64,000 nucleotides of DNA, taken from NCBI GenBank assembly GCA_016584305.1, contig JACEEZ010021769.1:197501-261500 (forward strand), written 5' to 3'. Source of the DNA: Chionoecetes opilio (taxonomy: Eukaryota; Arthropoda; Malacostraca; Decapoda; Majidae). The translations under genes and the position numbers were made by a program. Shown here in pieces: positions 1-12,731 of this stretch (its first letter is position 1; every line of letters begins with the position of its first letter). The notes under the pieces are model-generated. The model was given only the letters and a program-made list of their open reading frames with translations. It had not been told where the DNA came from and searched no databases.

Positions 1-62
1 CTAAGGCCCGTACCGAGAGTCAAGGTGGTAAAGCGACGAACGACGAACGGCAGACCTTCGCA
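1..62 (+). mobile_element. RTE-type LINE 3' fragment
   Basis: The string 'gagtcaaggtggtaaagcga' and the bases after it match, with few changes, the end of the larger RTE copy near 3568-3620. It is a short remnant at the window edge with no coding potential. Its other part lies outside the window. Confidence 0.6.
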
Positions 63-1141
63 GTAGCTTTTTTCTTATATTTAACCATTTACTCTTTGCT
101 TTTTATTTCCCACACACATTCATTGTTTCTATATAATTGGATGAATTCTGTCCAAATGTGCTTGTCTTCAAAGAAACAATTAATTTTGGTAACCCTCTCG
201 CGACGCTGTCGGTGGCGAAACTGACGGTTGGCCTCACGATCAGCACACACACGGTGCGATCCAGTCTGAATCGGATGAGCTGGCGGATCTAAAAACCAAA
301 CACTGCTTGGTCGCCATCCGACCAGCTGTCAGTCGGTCGGACAGACCAAAATCACCCCACTCACAATCCAATCTGGTCGGATCCAACCAGATCTGTCCGA
401 TGGTCTCAAGACCAGATCACACCGTGGATGGGGGCCTTTAGGGACTTACTGGGTGTGATGTTCATCTCGTGATTATTACATGTTGCCACCAACTTATAAT
501 GTAAACGTTACATTTATTATGATATCATTTTCATCATATGTGGGCAAGTGGCCATTATAATGATTAAGTCAGAAATTGCATTGTAGTGGTGAAAGATTCA
601 AATGATCAAAATATTGGTATTGCTGGAGAGGCTGCATTGCATCTACTTGAATTAAATCTGATCGTTTTATACATATAGATTTAAAGTTGAACATTGCAAT
701 CAATAATAGCTTGTACATGCATTAAGGTATGTAGTGACTTACGGATCGGGTGAGGAAATATATCCTTGTGGACAGTATAGCTAATCATTTTCACTTGCTC
801 AGCTATTCAGCCTTAAAGTAACTAAAGCAGAGAAAGTTGTCTATTCTAAGGGGAAAAACTGGTATGAATGAAAGAAATTGCTTATACTTTCTGTAAAAAA
901 GCATTAAATACATCCATACTGTTACTTGTAAGGTCGGATTTCATGGCTTGTTTTCATTGCTTTCACTCAATTCCTTCATCTACAAGCTTGGTTCAGTTAA
1001 AAAAGGCTACAACTATCTATTACAAGTATTCAGATAGAAGTAAAAAGGAAGGAAGGGCAGTACATAAATTTTGATTGGCAAGATTTAGACATACTAAACA
1101 ATACACATATATGATAATATATTATGTATAATGTTATTTCA
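63..1141. other. No gene; CCGACCAG/CTGGTCGG-rich stretch at 200-440
   Basis: I see no convincing coding exon here. Between about 200 and 440 the sequence is rich in short inverted words (CCGACCAG, CTGGTCGG, GGTCGGAC, CAGATC) and reads like the subterminal part of a DNA transposon. It could be the 5' end of the Harbinger element whose accessory exon follows, but no matching opposite end was found. The rest is AT-rich. Confidence 0.35.
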
Positions 1142-1825
1142 GGGATGAATGTTGATTTTGAGCCATTAATGAGCCATTTGGATGTCCCTACTTCTCTTGC
1201 ACCCCTGACAAGCACGTCTTCCTCTGTGGGTAATTTTTTCTCGGGCACACCCAACTCTGATGTCCCTGCTAATGTTGCACCCATCTCACACCCCTCTACT
1301 TCTGCTTCTACCATGTCTTCTGCCACGCCTAACAGGGTTATTCTGGCACCTGATGCACCCCTGCCTAACACGTCTACCTCTGCTGGTATCTTTTTCTCTT
1401 CCTCATCTAACTTGGATGACCCTGCCCTTGTTGCTCCCTTTCCACACCCTTCTACATCTGCTGGTACCTCTGTCGGGTCACATTTAGATACACCTAGATA
1501 TACAAAACACACTATTCAACGCAAAACCTCCCCTTCTGCTAAACCTACATCCTCTGGCACTAAACCCAAGAGAGGGAGATTTGTAGAGGAGTATGATTCA
1601 TATAGGCGGAAGCAAGATGAATACTATGATCTTATACAACAAACAAAACTAGAACACAAAGAACAAATGAGAGTGTACGAAAAAAAGCTAGAAGCTGCTG
1701 AACAAGAAAAGAGGATGTATATAGCTATCACTAAGAATTGTTTTGCTAGTTGTGCAAATTTAGACGGGGAGGTCGATAACGTGGCAAACCATATTTTGGA
1801 ACATGATAAATTCAGTGTAAATTGA
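1142..1825 (+). pseudogene. Last exon of a Harbinger-type accessory protein
   Basis: A pyrimidine-rich splice acceptor (ttatttcag) ends at 1141 and an open frame runs to a TGA/stop at 1825, about 228 codons. The first ~140 residues are Ser/Thr/Pro-rich low complexity with repeated 'HPSTSAGT'-like words. The last ~80 are charged and helical ('EEYDSYRRKQDEYYDLIQQ'), a likely coiled coil. This layout (disordered linker, then a C-terminal helix) is typical of MADF/Myb-like partner proteins encoded beside PIF/Harbinger transposases, which bind DNA and bring the transposase to the nucleus and to its ends. The DNA-binding N-terminal part is not upstream on this strand. A MADF exon exists at 7853-7994 on the other strand, so the element is rearranged or mixed. 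Family assignment is inference; the acceptor and frame are seen directly. Confidence 0.5.
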
Positions 1826-1834
1826 ATTTTCTAA

Positions 1835-3620
1835 AAAGATCTTGAGAAGCTGAAGGACTTGACATGTGCCCATGAGTATGCAGTGGCAGTCTCAAATCGG
1901 TTTGATGTGCTCGGTGCCCTCGATAACCCTGTAGAACTGTGGGATACCTTCAAACGTGAAACTCTCCAGGCTGCCAAGGAGTGTATTGGGGAGGGCCCGA
2001 GGTCAAGGCGTGGTTTTGTCTCGACGGAGACGCTGGAGAAAATCGAGGAGATTCGCGTTGCCAGGCTTGCGCTGGGAACCGGGACCAGCACAGGGCTCTG
2101 TCACGCAGGAGTAGAACCCTCCTGGGGAGAGGCAAAGGAGAGGGTTGTCAGGAGTCTCGCTGAGAAAGTCGAGGGTCATTTGAACGTTAATGACCTCCGA
2201 CCCGCCTACCGAGCCCTGAAGAAGCTCCGTTCCAAGTCTCCATCTCGGGCGAGTGCTATTCGAGCAGCAGATGGGCGCCTCGTGTCGGACATGGATGGGC
2301 AGATGGCTCGTTGACCTGAGTACTTTGGGCAGCTGTTTACGGTGGACCCTCCAATTGAGCAGCTTCACACCACTGGGTTACGGGCAGTGGATGTCGATCC
2401 TCCTATTGACGAAACCACACCCATTCTTGACGAAGTCAGAGAGGCTGTAGCAAAGTTAAGGGGTGGAAAGGCAGCTGGTATCTGTAATATCAGTGCGGAG
2501 CTCCTCAAAGCTGGGGTTGAGGCCATGATCCGCCGGTTGCATGCTGTCCTGACTGCCGTGTGACAATCAGGTACCATTCCTCCTGACTGGAAAAGGGGGC
2601 TGGTCGTCCCTATCTGGAAAGGGAAAGGGGACCATCAGGATTGCAACAATTACCGCGGTATTACACTGCTCAGCGTGCCAGGCAAGGTGCTTGGCCATCT
2701 ATTGCTGACACGGATCCGCAGTCATCTGCTGAAGCCATCAGTGACCTCAGCAGTCTGGGTTCACGTCAGGTAAGTCAACAACGGACCGTATCCTAGCGCT
2801 TCGTGTTCTGGTGGAACGCCGACGTGTGAGTTTCGACAGGGGATGCTTGCAGCCTATGTTGATCTCAAGAAGGCGTTTGTTTGACTCAGTGCATCGTGAG
2901 TCACTCTGGGATCTTCTGCGATTTCGCGGGATTCCTGCAAAGACTATTGGTTTGATGACTGGTCTGTACTCACCTGGACTAAGAGTGCTGTGAAGTGTGG
3001 GGGAGGTGTATCCAGCTTCTTTCCTGTGAATACAGGAGTGAGGCAAGGGTGCGTCCTTGCCCCATCACTTTTCAACACTTGTATGGACTGGGTATTGGGC
3101 AAAGTTGTAGATCAAAGTGATTGTGGAGCATCCCTCGGCAACACCAAGATCACTGATCTTGCTTTTGCCGATGATGCAGTAATATTTGCTGAGTCGCTGG
3201 AGGTCCTGGTGATGGATGGCTCTCGAGGCGCTGCAGGAGGAGCGCAAAGCCTTTGGGACTTGAGATCTCCTGGCTCAAGACCAAGGTCCAGGTGTTTGGA
3301 GGCTTACTAGATGAAACAGTACAGTCTGTTCATGCGTGCGGTGAGGACATTGAGATCTTGGAAAGTTTTACATACCTTGGTAGCGCAGTCCATAATGACG
3401 GCGGGTCACGTCAAGAAGTCTTACAACGGATTGGCACACCGCACGGTGTTATGGACTGGCTCAGCAGGAGTATTTGGCGTTGTCGGTACTAGTGCAGGAG
3501 GACCAAGATCCGGATCTTCAAGTCGCTTGTGATTCCTATCTTACTCTATGGTTGTGAAACATGGGCTTGTACCTAGAGTCAAGGCGGTAGAGCGACGAAC
3601 GACGAAAGTCAGAGGAAAGG
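1835..3620 (+). pseudogene. RTE-clade LINE, 5'-truncated reverse transcriptase
   Basis: Reading through several frameshifts gives the downstream half of an RTE-type ORF: the thumb-side segment 'LWDTFKRETLQAAKECIGE' (about 1940-2000), the finger motif 'NYRGITLLSVPGKV' (about 2650), 'LLAAYVDLKKAF' (about 2845), 'GVRQGCVLAPSLFNTCMDW' (about 3035), the catalytic 'FADDAVIF' (about 3170), then 'ISWLKTKVQVFGG' and 'SVHACGEDIEILESFTYLGS'. The endonuclease and most of the N-terminus are missing. At least six frame changes and several stops make it inactive. It lies directly after the accessory exon stop, probably as an insertion. Other pieces of this family are at 1-62, near 36.66-36.77 kb and near 54.30-54.51 kb. 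Confidence 0.85.
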
Positions 3621-5008
3621 TTACCATAAAAGGGATATTTTTTGGAACGAAGAGCAGGGAAGCGGTTGGCGGTTACGGTCGAAGACACGGGTACCCCCGT
3701 GTCTTCGCGCCGACCTTCAAAGAAAGTTTATGATATATTCCTAATCTTGAGTGATTAATGGATATTTAAAAATGAAAAGAATATAGGAGAATATTTCTAT
3801 TGTTTAAAACTTGCTACTTTTCCTTCCACGGACAAAGCTTGAATTTTTTTTAAACAATAACAAGATTCTTGAGAGTTGCAGAGGAAAGGACCAGTCAGCG
3901 CCAAACTCCCTGTCACTCCTTGCAGTTTTGAAGGCATATCTCTCACTTAATAGGTAAGTTACACTGTAGTTCTCATGGTTTTATTTCTTTTCTCGCGTGA
4001 TTACGTGACTTAAGCACGGTAAGGCCGAAATACATGCGCAAATTAATTAAGACCAGGGTGTGTAAGGTGTGCGACGTGTTGACCCAGTTAAAACATTTCA
4101 GTTACCAGGTAAATTGAACTGTATTTCTCATGGTTTTATTTATTTTCTTGAGTGATTACGTGACTTAAGCACAGTAAGGCCGCAATACATGCGCTTATAA
4201 GTTAAGAGCAGCGTGTGCCAGCTAGCTAGACGACCACCTGTTGAAGGTAACAGTCAATTATTTTTTCGTATATTTTACCCACGGGATTATTATTTTACCC
4301 ATGTCATTCAAACATTTTGATGTATGATTCAATCTCATCATTACAAACAACGGTATTATTCCAGTGTTTGCTCATACTCCCCCCCTCCCCCCAAAACAAG
4401 CTTAGGGACCTGGAGGGGAGGGGGGTGCAGTCAGTTCGTACACAAGTTGTTTCGTACACCAGTAGATTCGTACACCAAAAATGTGTTTTGTATACGAAAC
4501 CATAGTCGTTTCGTACACTCAGCTCAGAGTTGAAAGTTGTTTCGTACATGACATATTCGACATGATATGATCAGATTCGCTTATTTAACCTTAATGACTT
4601 TAAAAAACCTAACCTAAACTTATCCTAGACCAAACTTAAATCTAACCTAACAAAACTTGAACGTAACGTAACCAAAGCAAGCTATTATTATATACAAATA
4701 TGTGTTAGATTTTTGGTTTTCGCAAATAAATAACAACTGCACATTATACGAACCCGAAAATGATAGAGCAAAAAGTTAGTAGAAAGGCCTGTGGAGCCCG
4801 CCAACTCCTGCGGAATATTAACCTAAATTTGTATTTTAAAGTGTATAATATCTCCACTACCTGCTGCAGCAAAAAGTTTTCAGAAGTAGAAGTTTAAACC
4901 AAAGTCATCAATAATTTCAGTCTGAGGTCGTTGGATGGGGTGTGTAAGTGCTGCCGTTACAGCAATAGGGGTTGTTCATAAGGTGATCATATCCAGTGTT
5001 TAGACCAG
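3621..5008. repeat. Direct repeat pair, TTTCGTACA cluster and AACCT-rich stretch
   Basis: There is no gene. At 3950-4060 and 4106-4225 lie two copies of a ~115-bp unit ('ctcatggttttattt' to 'gtaaggccg.aatacatgcg'), spaced about 155 bp. At 4434-4560 the word TTTCGTACA or its variants occurs about five times; an inverted, diverged copy of this segment lies near 59.68-59.81 kb. At 4590-4680 there is degenerate AACCT/TAACC sequence, interstitial-telomere-like for an arthropod. A word at 4798 ('gccaactcctgcggaatatt') recurs at 31.13 kb. Confidence 0.6.
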
Positions 5009-5078
5009 CGTTTCTCAACCGGGGTTCCCCGGAACTCTAGGGTTCCGCGAGAGGTCGTTAGGGGTTCCGAGAGAACGA

Positions 5079-5149
<71 letters not shown>
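5009..5149. mobile_element. hAT-like terminal fragment plus (AT)n
   Basis: 'cagcgtttctcaaccggggt' at 5009 is the characteristic hAT tip (CAGnG.TTCTCAACC), followed by the 'ggttccgcgagaggtc' subterminal sequence seen in many hAT MITEs. It runs into an AT dinucleotide array at about 5078-5149. No second end was found. Confidence 0.55.
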
Positions 5150-5150
5150 C

Positions 5151-5296
5151 TAGCCGCAAAGCCGCCCTCCGGGCGGACTTTTTGGCTAGCTCCTGCGGAG
5201 GGCTATTGGTGGGACTTCGGCCCACCAAACACAGACTCTCCAGATAGCCCCTTCTAGCTTTCCTGAAATCATGGATGTAGAAATGTATGTATTAAC
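5151..5296. repeat. GC-rich repeat end joined to a MITE 3' fragment
   Basis: 5151-5221 is GC-rich with short inverted words (GCCGCCCTCC/GGGCGG; GGTGGG/CCCACC); related sequence recurs at 36.03-36.09 kb. From 5222 to 5296 the sequence matches the 3' part of the TA-flanked MITE at 63.06-63.15 kb ('actctccagatagcccctt' and 'aaatcatggatgtagaaatg'). No gene. Confidence 0.6.
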
Positions 5297-5299
5297 GCC

Positions 5300-5530
5300 A
5301 ACCTATTCACTTCACCCCCAACCCATTCACTCACCCATTACCCACCACCCCCCACCCATTCACTCACCCATTATCCATCACCACACACCCATTCACTCAC
5401 CCATTACCCATCACCCCCATCTATTCCCACACCCATCACCCATCACCCCCCACCCATTCACTCACCCATCACCCCACACCCATTACCCATCACCCCACCC
5501 ATTCACTCACCCATTACCCATCACCCTACA
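5300..5530. repeat. CCCATTCACTCA / CCCATTACCCATCA minisatellite
   Basis: About seven imperfect units of ~30 bp built from 'acccattcactcaccc' and 'attacccatcacccc' form a pyrimidine-rich minisatellite. The open frame through it is only His/Pro/Ser/Ile repeats and is not a gene. Confidence 0.85.
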
Positions 5531-5718
5531 TCAAGGTTTCCTCAATTCTCGCAACCCACTTTCTTTTCACAATTCTCGCTAATAGGCTGCTAAAAAAAAG
5601 AAGAAAAAAAGGGATCGGATCATCTCATAAATGGGCTTAAAACCTTCCCCTGCTCGAGCCGGTTCCAAAACTGCCATATGAGGGGATTCCGCCACAGGGG
5701 GCGGCACCTGGAGCGGAC

Positions 5719-6420
<702 letters not shown>

Positions 6421-6569
6421 TTCAGCGACAACAGCACGTGATCCACTTGTACACTTTAATTTATTTTGCCTCCTGAGGGCGTCATGATGACAGTTACGTA
6501 TTTTCAGCCAATCTTCCTTTGCGGCAGCCCCTGTAATAAAACGAAACAGGCAAATGACACTCAGACACT

Positions 6570-6634
<65 letters not shown>

Positions 6635-6693
6635 TATTAAGGAGTTAGACAAATGTGAAATCATATTCGAGTCCAATATTTTTTTCTTCATAT
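6421..6693. repeat. Spacer with (GA)n microsatellite
   Basis: A GA dinucleotide array lies at 6571-6632. The flanks (6421-6570 and 6633-6693) show no coding signal. Confidence 0.85.
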
Positions 6694-7599
6694 ATCTGGC
6701 TACTGGAGATTCCTACAAAAGCATCGGTTATAGCTACAGAATGGGGGATCGCACCGTGTCAAATATCGTCAGCCAAGTAGCAACTGTTGTGTGGAACAAC
6801 ATGCAACCTCTTTATTTACCAGAACCCACACTGGAAACATGGGAGAAAGTGGCATGTTATTTTAAGAAAAAGTGGCACTTTCCACATTGTCTCGGAGCGA
6901 TTGACTGAAAACATATATGCATCCAAAAACCAACAAAGAGTGGCTCTTCATTCTTTAATTATAAGCATTCATGTTCAATTGTTTTGATGGCCACTGTTGA
7001 CTCTGAATATAAATTCACTACAATCGACGTGGGATCGATGGGTCGGTTTAGTGATGGACATGTTTTTACCAACTCTGCACTTGGAAAGAAAATTATAAAC
7101 AAATCTGAACATTCCTACACCAAAGCCCCTTGAAGGTGTAGAAGGAGAACTGCCATATATGTTTGTCGGTGATGCTGCATTTCCACTTCTAGATAATCTA
7201 TTGCGTCCATATCCTAAATCACAGACAAAGGACATATTTGAGAACAAAGTATTTAATTACAGACTGTCACGAGCAAGGCAAACAGTTGAATGTGCCTTTG
7301 GTATATTGGCTTCTCGATTCAGGGTATTCAGGCGCCCATTTACTATAAAGGTAGATACTGTTGATAACGTGGTAAAGGCGGCTTGTGTTCTTCACAATTA
7401 CTGGAGAACACAAATGTCAACAGATGAACATGAGAAACTTGAGACATTGCTCGATAACCAACTGGTAGCATTAATAAAAATTGCTTCTAGATGTACTACC
7501 TCAGCATTTCAAGTGAGAGAGAAGTTCAAACTGTACTTCAATTCAGCAACAGGAAGTCTGCCTTGGCAAACAGAGAAAGCCAAGGAAAATATTAGATGA
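6694..7599 (+). pseudogene. PIF/Harbinger transposase (HARBI1-like), broken
   Basis: The frame from about 6694 reads a helix-turn-helix segment ('SYKSIGYSYRMGDRTVSNIV') and then the DDE nuclease: 'FPHCLGAID' (first Asp), 'SGSSFFNYKHSCSIVLMATV', 'DVGSMGRFSDGHVF' (second Asp region), and after a frame change near 7110 'MFVGDAAFPLLDNLL' with 'RARQTVECAFGILASRFRVF' (Glu) and 'VKAACVLHNYWR'. All expected acidic positions can be identified. It is a pseudogene: the codon after 'GAID' is TGA at 6906-6908 where the family has Gly, and there is at least one frameshift before 7159. The enzyme normally cuts element ends and inserts into 3-bp targets together with a MADF/Myb partner. It shares the strand of the accessory exon at 1142-1825. 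The true 5' end is uncertain. Confidence 0.85.
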
Positions 7600-7852
7600 A
7601 GAGAGGGAGGAATAACTGGAAAAGGGTAGTTATGAAGTGGAAGAAATGAAAAGGATTTAGGCAGGGTATTATTTTCGTTACGTTCGTTGTGTAATATAAT
7701 TTGCATCACACAGTAGTTTTCATAGAATCACCTGATAATTGCTGACTACAATAAATAAATGCTTTATACCAAGAGCTATTTAATATTGCAATAACCTCAA
7801 AAGTCGTATATAGAAGTTCATGATAATAATTTTCATACGGCAATATACTCAC
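7600..7852. other. Spacer between convergent Harbinger-type fragments
   Basis: AT-rich 3' flank of the transposase, leading into intron sequence of the minus-strand MADF exon. No coding signal. Confidence 0.5.
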
Positions 7853-7994
7853 CATCTTTAAATTGTAGAGTGCGTGCAATATCACTCCATATCTCGTCTT
7901 TGTAAGCTCCTTTCATGTATTCAGGATGACTAGTGTCATATAGCACTCTTTAATGGCGGACAGCCTCAATAAGTTCTTTAGTGGATGATGACAT
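7853..7994 (-). pseudogene. MADF-domain exon 1 (broken)
   Basis: On the minus strand an ATG at 7994 opens 'MSSSTKELIEAVRH', a stop (TAA), then 'RVLYDTSHPEYMKGAYKDEI' and 'WSDIARTLQFKDG', ending at a strong splice donor (GTGAGT) at 7852. This is the first half of a MADF domain (family pattern LIeaVRk.pvLYd..hp.Y....k.e.W..Ia..l). MADF proteins bind DNA and partner Harbinger transposases. The in-frame stop makes it a pseudogene. No second exon is visible at lower coordinates; the transposase lies there on the other strand. Confidence 0.7.
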
Positions 7995-8597
7995 CGTGAG
8001 AACTAGTGGCAGACTGGCAGGATGAGTGGCTGTGCCGCACGTGTGCAGGAAACTGCGTTCCAACGCAGTCTTTAATTTCGACTTTTGGTTTCGACTTCTT
8101 CCTAAAGCTTTGGCATTTCAAAAAGAATCAAGTACTTTAAAGCAGTATTACCCTAACTTTTCATGTCATTCAAGAGAGCAGTATCTGAAATTATTATCTT
8201 ATTCTAAAATTATGATCTGATCTGATCTTATGAAATGATGATCCCCACTGAGCATCACTCACCCCCATTGTCCACCTTACCTGATGCCCTATCTTTCAAA
8301 TACAAAGCTTGCAATTACAAAATTGGCTATTGCAATAAATATCTATATCACTCAAAACTGACGTCTTTGCTGACTTACTAATAAACCATCTGAAAAGCAT
8401 ACAATCTTAGTATACTTAAAATTATTCTACTCTATATGCTGCAGAGTTGAATGATTTAACACACATTCATATACCTTAACATTTCATTCACCCTGACCCT
8501 TCATATACTCCAGATTTCATTCACTCGCACAAACACACACAAAAAATATAAAGTTAAGTAATCAGTACAAGAATCACTACTTAACACTATTATTTAC
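7995..8597. other. No gene seen
   Basis: AT-rich intergenic or intronic sequence between the MADF exon start and THAP exon 4. I see no splice-bounded open frame. Confidence 0.4.
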
Positions 8598-8833
8598 CAT
8601 CTGGTATAGGTTTTGATGCTACATTTCTTGAAGACCATAGCCTGCCCACTGGTGCAGGTGGTAAGGTGTGCCATGATCCAGCTGCACCATATTCGGATGT
8701 GATACACATTTCACCTTGTAAGACATAAACATATTTAGGTTTTACCTGTGTATACACTGCGATCACAATGATTCATGCAATATGAGTGTATTAATATCAT
8801 GAATATATCTGTTTCTATAGATAAATCATACGA

Positions 8834-9038
<205 letters not shown>

Positions 9039-9143
9039 TGTTCATGGACTTTCTGGTGAAAACATACAAATAGGTCTATACTCACCAAAATCAATATCAT
9101 GACTAAGATCAGCAGTATCAGCAGTTTGATGGTTGGTGTAGTT

Positions 9144-10293
9144 CAGTGCTCTCCAACCTTTTTTTATGTCGTCCACCCCTAGTAGTGATTTGGTAAGAGC
9201 TGTCCACCACAATTTTGTTCTCTCTTTAAAATCTCACGGCTCTTGACATTTCAAATCTAATTATATCATTCTACAAAATATATAGGTAGGAAAAGGCAGC
9301 TTCACTCTCATTTTAAATTTACAGTTTACATATTCTTCTGTATAATAACACATGCAGTCTAAAACTATAAAAATACAAGGAAAAATTAAACATACCTTCG
9401 GAATTACACAGCAAATGCATTTTTCTTCATGAAACTAAAGTAAAATTACGCCTAATATGCGTAATATTTGGTAATCCAGAAAACAAAGCCTTTTCCTTCA
9501 AGAAACAAAAATCAATGGCTTTGCTGCTGTTGCAATTTGTCTGCTATCAGATTAAATCAGGCATCAGACAATTTTCAAGTGCAACCCGCATAAGAGGATC
9601 CAAATTCAGAATGGCATTCCTTTTCTATGCTTTGATTAAAACTAAGATTGAGAAACCTTGCTGACACAGACATGATGTTGGCATCTGCACAAATATGACT
9701 GTTGCCTTCTCAGCTTACTCTTTGTAGTCCTGACTATCAAGCAGGACAACCCAGCAATGCAATGCATAGGATGGCAAAATGTTTTGAAAGCTGCTTTTTT
9801 ATAATATTCAACTGGAAGCTCCAATAGGGCATCAGAATGATCAGTTCCATCATCTGAGAATGGATGAAGCTTCCACAAGTTGGAGGTCTGAGGTGTCTTT
9901 GAAATAGAAGTCAAGGTTTTCCTGCATCAAATTCAGGTGTCTGGTAATCCAGGGGGACATTCGTACCTCCAGTGTCTGCTCTGCTGTCTGCATACCGTGT
10001 TTCCAGCCACTGCCAGCCAGCCATATCAAAGACATCAAAATCAGAACAACACCTCTTTTCTACATTGCTTTTAATTTTGTTCACCTTCAGTTTGAATCCA
10101 TTTATTTTCCCTATACTTGTAAAAATATCCCCACCTCTACCTAGTTTTATACCATAGATTTATTTTCCCTTATCTATACCGACATGTGGGCATGATCTCG
10201 TCCACCCACCTGTCCACCCCAAGACAACCGTCCACCCCTCACTCAGTCTCGTCCACCTTTAGGTGGACCGTCCACCCAGGTTGAATAGCACTG
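9144..10293. mobile_element. Decayed hAT element inside a THAP exon
   Basis: The left tip 'cagtgctctccaacc' (9144) and the right tip, read inverted, 'cagtgctattcaacc' (10293) form hAT-type terminal repeats. The flanks 'gtgtagtt' (9136-9143) and 'gtgtagtc' (10294-10301) are an 8-bp target duplication with one mismatch. The 1150-bp body keeps a minus-strand trace of the hAT C-terminal dimerisation region near 9.55-9.72 kb ('CLCQQGFSILVLIKA', 'NLDPLMRVALENCLMPDLI'). It is otherwise full of stops. It interrupts THAP exon 3. Confidence 0.88.
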
Positions 10294-10635
10294 GTGTAGT
10301 CTATACCAGTGCTGATGTCTGAATATATGAAAACAAATTTAGATAAATAATGGAGCTTGATGCACCAATGATGATAATATTTATGATGGTGATAATAGCG
10401 GTATAAATAGGCATAAAATGAAGATAAGACATATGGTGAATTATCTGTATCGAGATCAATTTCTTACCCCCTAATTTCTGGTCTGGAAAAGCATCAGTAT
10501 GAAGTCTTGATGTGGACTGATATCGCCGGGTAGTAAAGTGTTAGCTACATATCCTGTAATGTTGATTCATTTTTTCTAGTGAGTACTTTGATTTTGGTGC
10601 CGTGCTCATTCAAGATTTCCTTCCACCTCAAGCAT

Positions 10636-10976
10636 CTGTAAATCAAAGCAATACATTGTTGTGCTGCACAAACATGGGTGTGTGTGAATATTAAACACTG
10701 TGGTATATGTGCGGTTTAAACCAATACATGTTCGGTGGTTTTACGTATTCTGAACGTTTCGTTGTCATCAAAAGGACTATTTCTAACCCATACAACAGCC
10801 GTCGGAAATTAAAAAATTATTAAACACAGGGGAGTCTGGGGGGCGAACCCCCCCCAGGTTAGTTAACTACCAGGTGGGAACGGGGGGGGGGGCACAGTTG
10901 CCCCAGTTATGTCAGGAGAGTATTGGTTGAAACTGCATAGTTACCCAAACACTTATATGCTTTTTCCATCCATTAT
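10636..10976. other. Intron-like sequence with G/C-run repeat
   Basis: Between THAP exon 2 and the Gypsy element. 10835-10905 has runs of C and G around 'aggttagttaacta', a layout seen again near 29.70-29.74 kb. No coding signal. Confidence 0.4.
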
Positions 10977-10980
10977 GTAT

Positions 10981-11425
10981 TGTAAAGTGATTTGGTATGT
11001 CACTTTTAGGGTGAGCAGAAACAGGTAACTCTGCTTTGATAGTCGTTTATTAACTCTGGGTAAAGGTAACAGGTAACAGGTGGTGTAAGGTGACTCGCGG
11101 ACTGGTGAGTTGCTTCTGCCGTGGTTGGATGTGACTTGGTGACTTGAAGACTGGTGAGTTGCTAGTACAGAGGTCTGTGTCTAAGTGTCTCGTCTCTACA
11201 AGAGACGTCCTTATAAAGGGCCACGATACTCGAGGCAAAGGTGACCTGACGCCTGCATACCAGAGAACATCTGGCGTAGGCTGAGGTCGAGTTTAAAGGA
11301 TTAGTGTATTGCCTAGGGAGTGGATTAGCCAGGTGTACCAGGACCCAACATCAACCATACAGAACACAGAACACAACACAGAACACATAGTTGAACACCA
11401 ATAATAATAATAATAATAACCTACA
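10981..11425 (-). repeat. 3' LTR of the Gypsy element
   Basis: 445 bp, TG...CA, ending in a TAA-type trinucleotide run before 'cctaca'. It differs from the 5' LTR at only a handful of positions (for example 'gaactctgctttg' against 'gaactgctttg', and length of the ATA run). A 'ttataaagg' box at about 11211 is a possible promoter element on +, but transcription should run minus, so its role is unclear. Confidence 0.92.
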
Positions 11426-11732
11426 TATGCTCGGTGACGCTACCCGAGATGTCCTCATCTCGACAAAAGGAATAATCATGAAACTGAACAAAGGAGACGG
11501 GACACAATAGAAATGGACACAAAAACATACCTATCTATATATATTAGAATAGAAAATAGGAGGACACAGGAAAAGGATACGTACTCGTAAAAAATAATGT
11601 GGAAAACATAAATCGTGGAAGGTACCGGCATGGTACACAGACATATGAGTACGAAAAACAATATTGAGACAATACAATCCTATGTACAAAATTACATCAT
11701 AAGGTACATGGAAAAGAGAGAAACGGAAGGAG
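11426..11732 (-). other. Gypsy 3' untranslated region
   Basis: Between the integrase-tail stop and the 3' LTR. I see no clear purine tract next to the LTR. A short palindrome (gagatg.ggacatctc type) lies at 11446-11462. Confidence 0.5.
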
Positions 11733-12449
11733 TTACTTCTCACTACTACGGAGGAAATAACGATGGCCAGAGGATTGGAGAGCTGGTGAAGGAGTAGTAG
11801 AAGTGGCTGGTTGAGGCTGTGATTGAGGGAGGTGAGATTCAGCAGGAACGAGATTAGGGTCCTCACAGTTAAGGCCTTTGGAAACTTTCTTAAGAGAATC
11901 AAGGTGGGCAACTTTCCTAGTGCCGTCAGTTAAGTGAAGCAACTGAACCTTATTTTCATGTTCCTGAGCTATGACCCGGAAGGGGCCGTCAAACTTAGGG
12001 TCTAATTTGGAGTGTTTGATTGCAACAAGGGAATATACAATGTCACCTACGTCAAGTGTAAATGTGGAAGCTGACTTATTGTGATATAGGAGCATATCAG
12101 CTTTAGAGAGAGCAAGTGATTGTTGGATACGTTGGTGTATTTGTTGGAACGTGTGAACCTTAGTCTTGACAAAGTCATCATAGTTGTATATAGGCTTAGA
12201 AGGTTTGGACAAAAGATCATAAGGAAGACATTTGTCCTGAGCAAACAGAATGTAATGTGGTGTCTCAGAGACAGACTTGTTGATGGTGGAGTTGAGAGAA
12301 GCCATCACCTGAGGAGCATAGGTGTTATTAGACGTAGAAGCGTCTGTGGCTACATACGCGACGAAAGTTACGTTTTCGTTTTGAGCGAGAAAGGCGACCA
12401 GCGGAACGACGACATGGTCTGGATGGTGAATGTTGGTTAGGCATTGCAA
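11733..12449 (-). pseudogene. Gypsy integrase C-terminal segment
   Basis: The open frame keeps only the end of integrase: a helical segment ('FQQIHQRIQQSLALSKADML'), 'FTLDVGDIVY', and the GPY/F-type module 'LDPKFDGPFRVIAQEHENKV' followed by 'RKVAHLDSLKKVS' and a Ser/Pro-rich tail. This module binds nucleic acid and helps multimerise integrase. The HHCC zinc domain and DDE core are absent; the upstream sequence passes directly to the protease-side linker. It is intact as a frame but not functional alone. Confidence 0.8.
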
Positions 12450-12731
12450 GTGGAGAACTAGGAATGGAGAACACTTGTATCAGAGATTTGTCAGTAGGAG
12501 TGCATGTGGAATCAAGAGCTTGTGAAGACTCGGGAGAGTCGCATGCAGTGGAGGAGACAATGTCAGTGTGAACAGAGTCAGGAAAAGCTCTAGATTGTTT
12601 CAAGACCTCTGAAATGAAACGTTCACGCCAATAGATTCCATGTAAGCGTGGGTATAGGTCTATCTGTTGTTGGGTTAGACCAGGACGGCCAATGAGAGCG
12701 TCAGCTGGAATGGTTATGCCGTCTGCTGACG
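12450..12731 (-). pseudogene. Protease-to-integrase junction of the deleted Gypsy pol
   Basis: Minus-frame sequence continues from the protease ('DALIGRPGLTQQQIDLYPRL', 'GIYWRERFISEVLKQSRAFP') into a low-complexity Ser-rich stretch and then, after a frame change, the integrase tail. This is where the RT and RNase H coding region should be, so it marks the deletion scar. Confidence 0.6.

Noticed and set aside
4590..4680. Telomere
   Set aside because: AACCT/TTAGG words here and at 30.3 and 31.0 kb are degenerate and internal; they are interstitial repeats.
5271..5582. 103-codon frame rich in His, Pro and Ser
   Set aside because: It is read through the CCCATTCACTCA minisatellite; no start context or homology.
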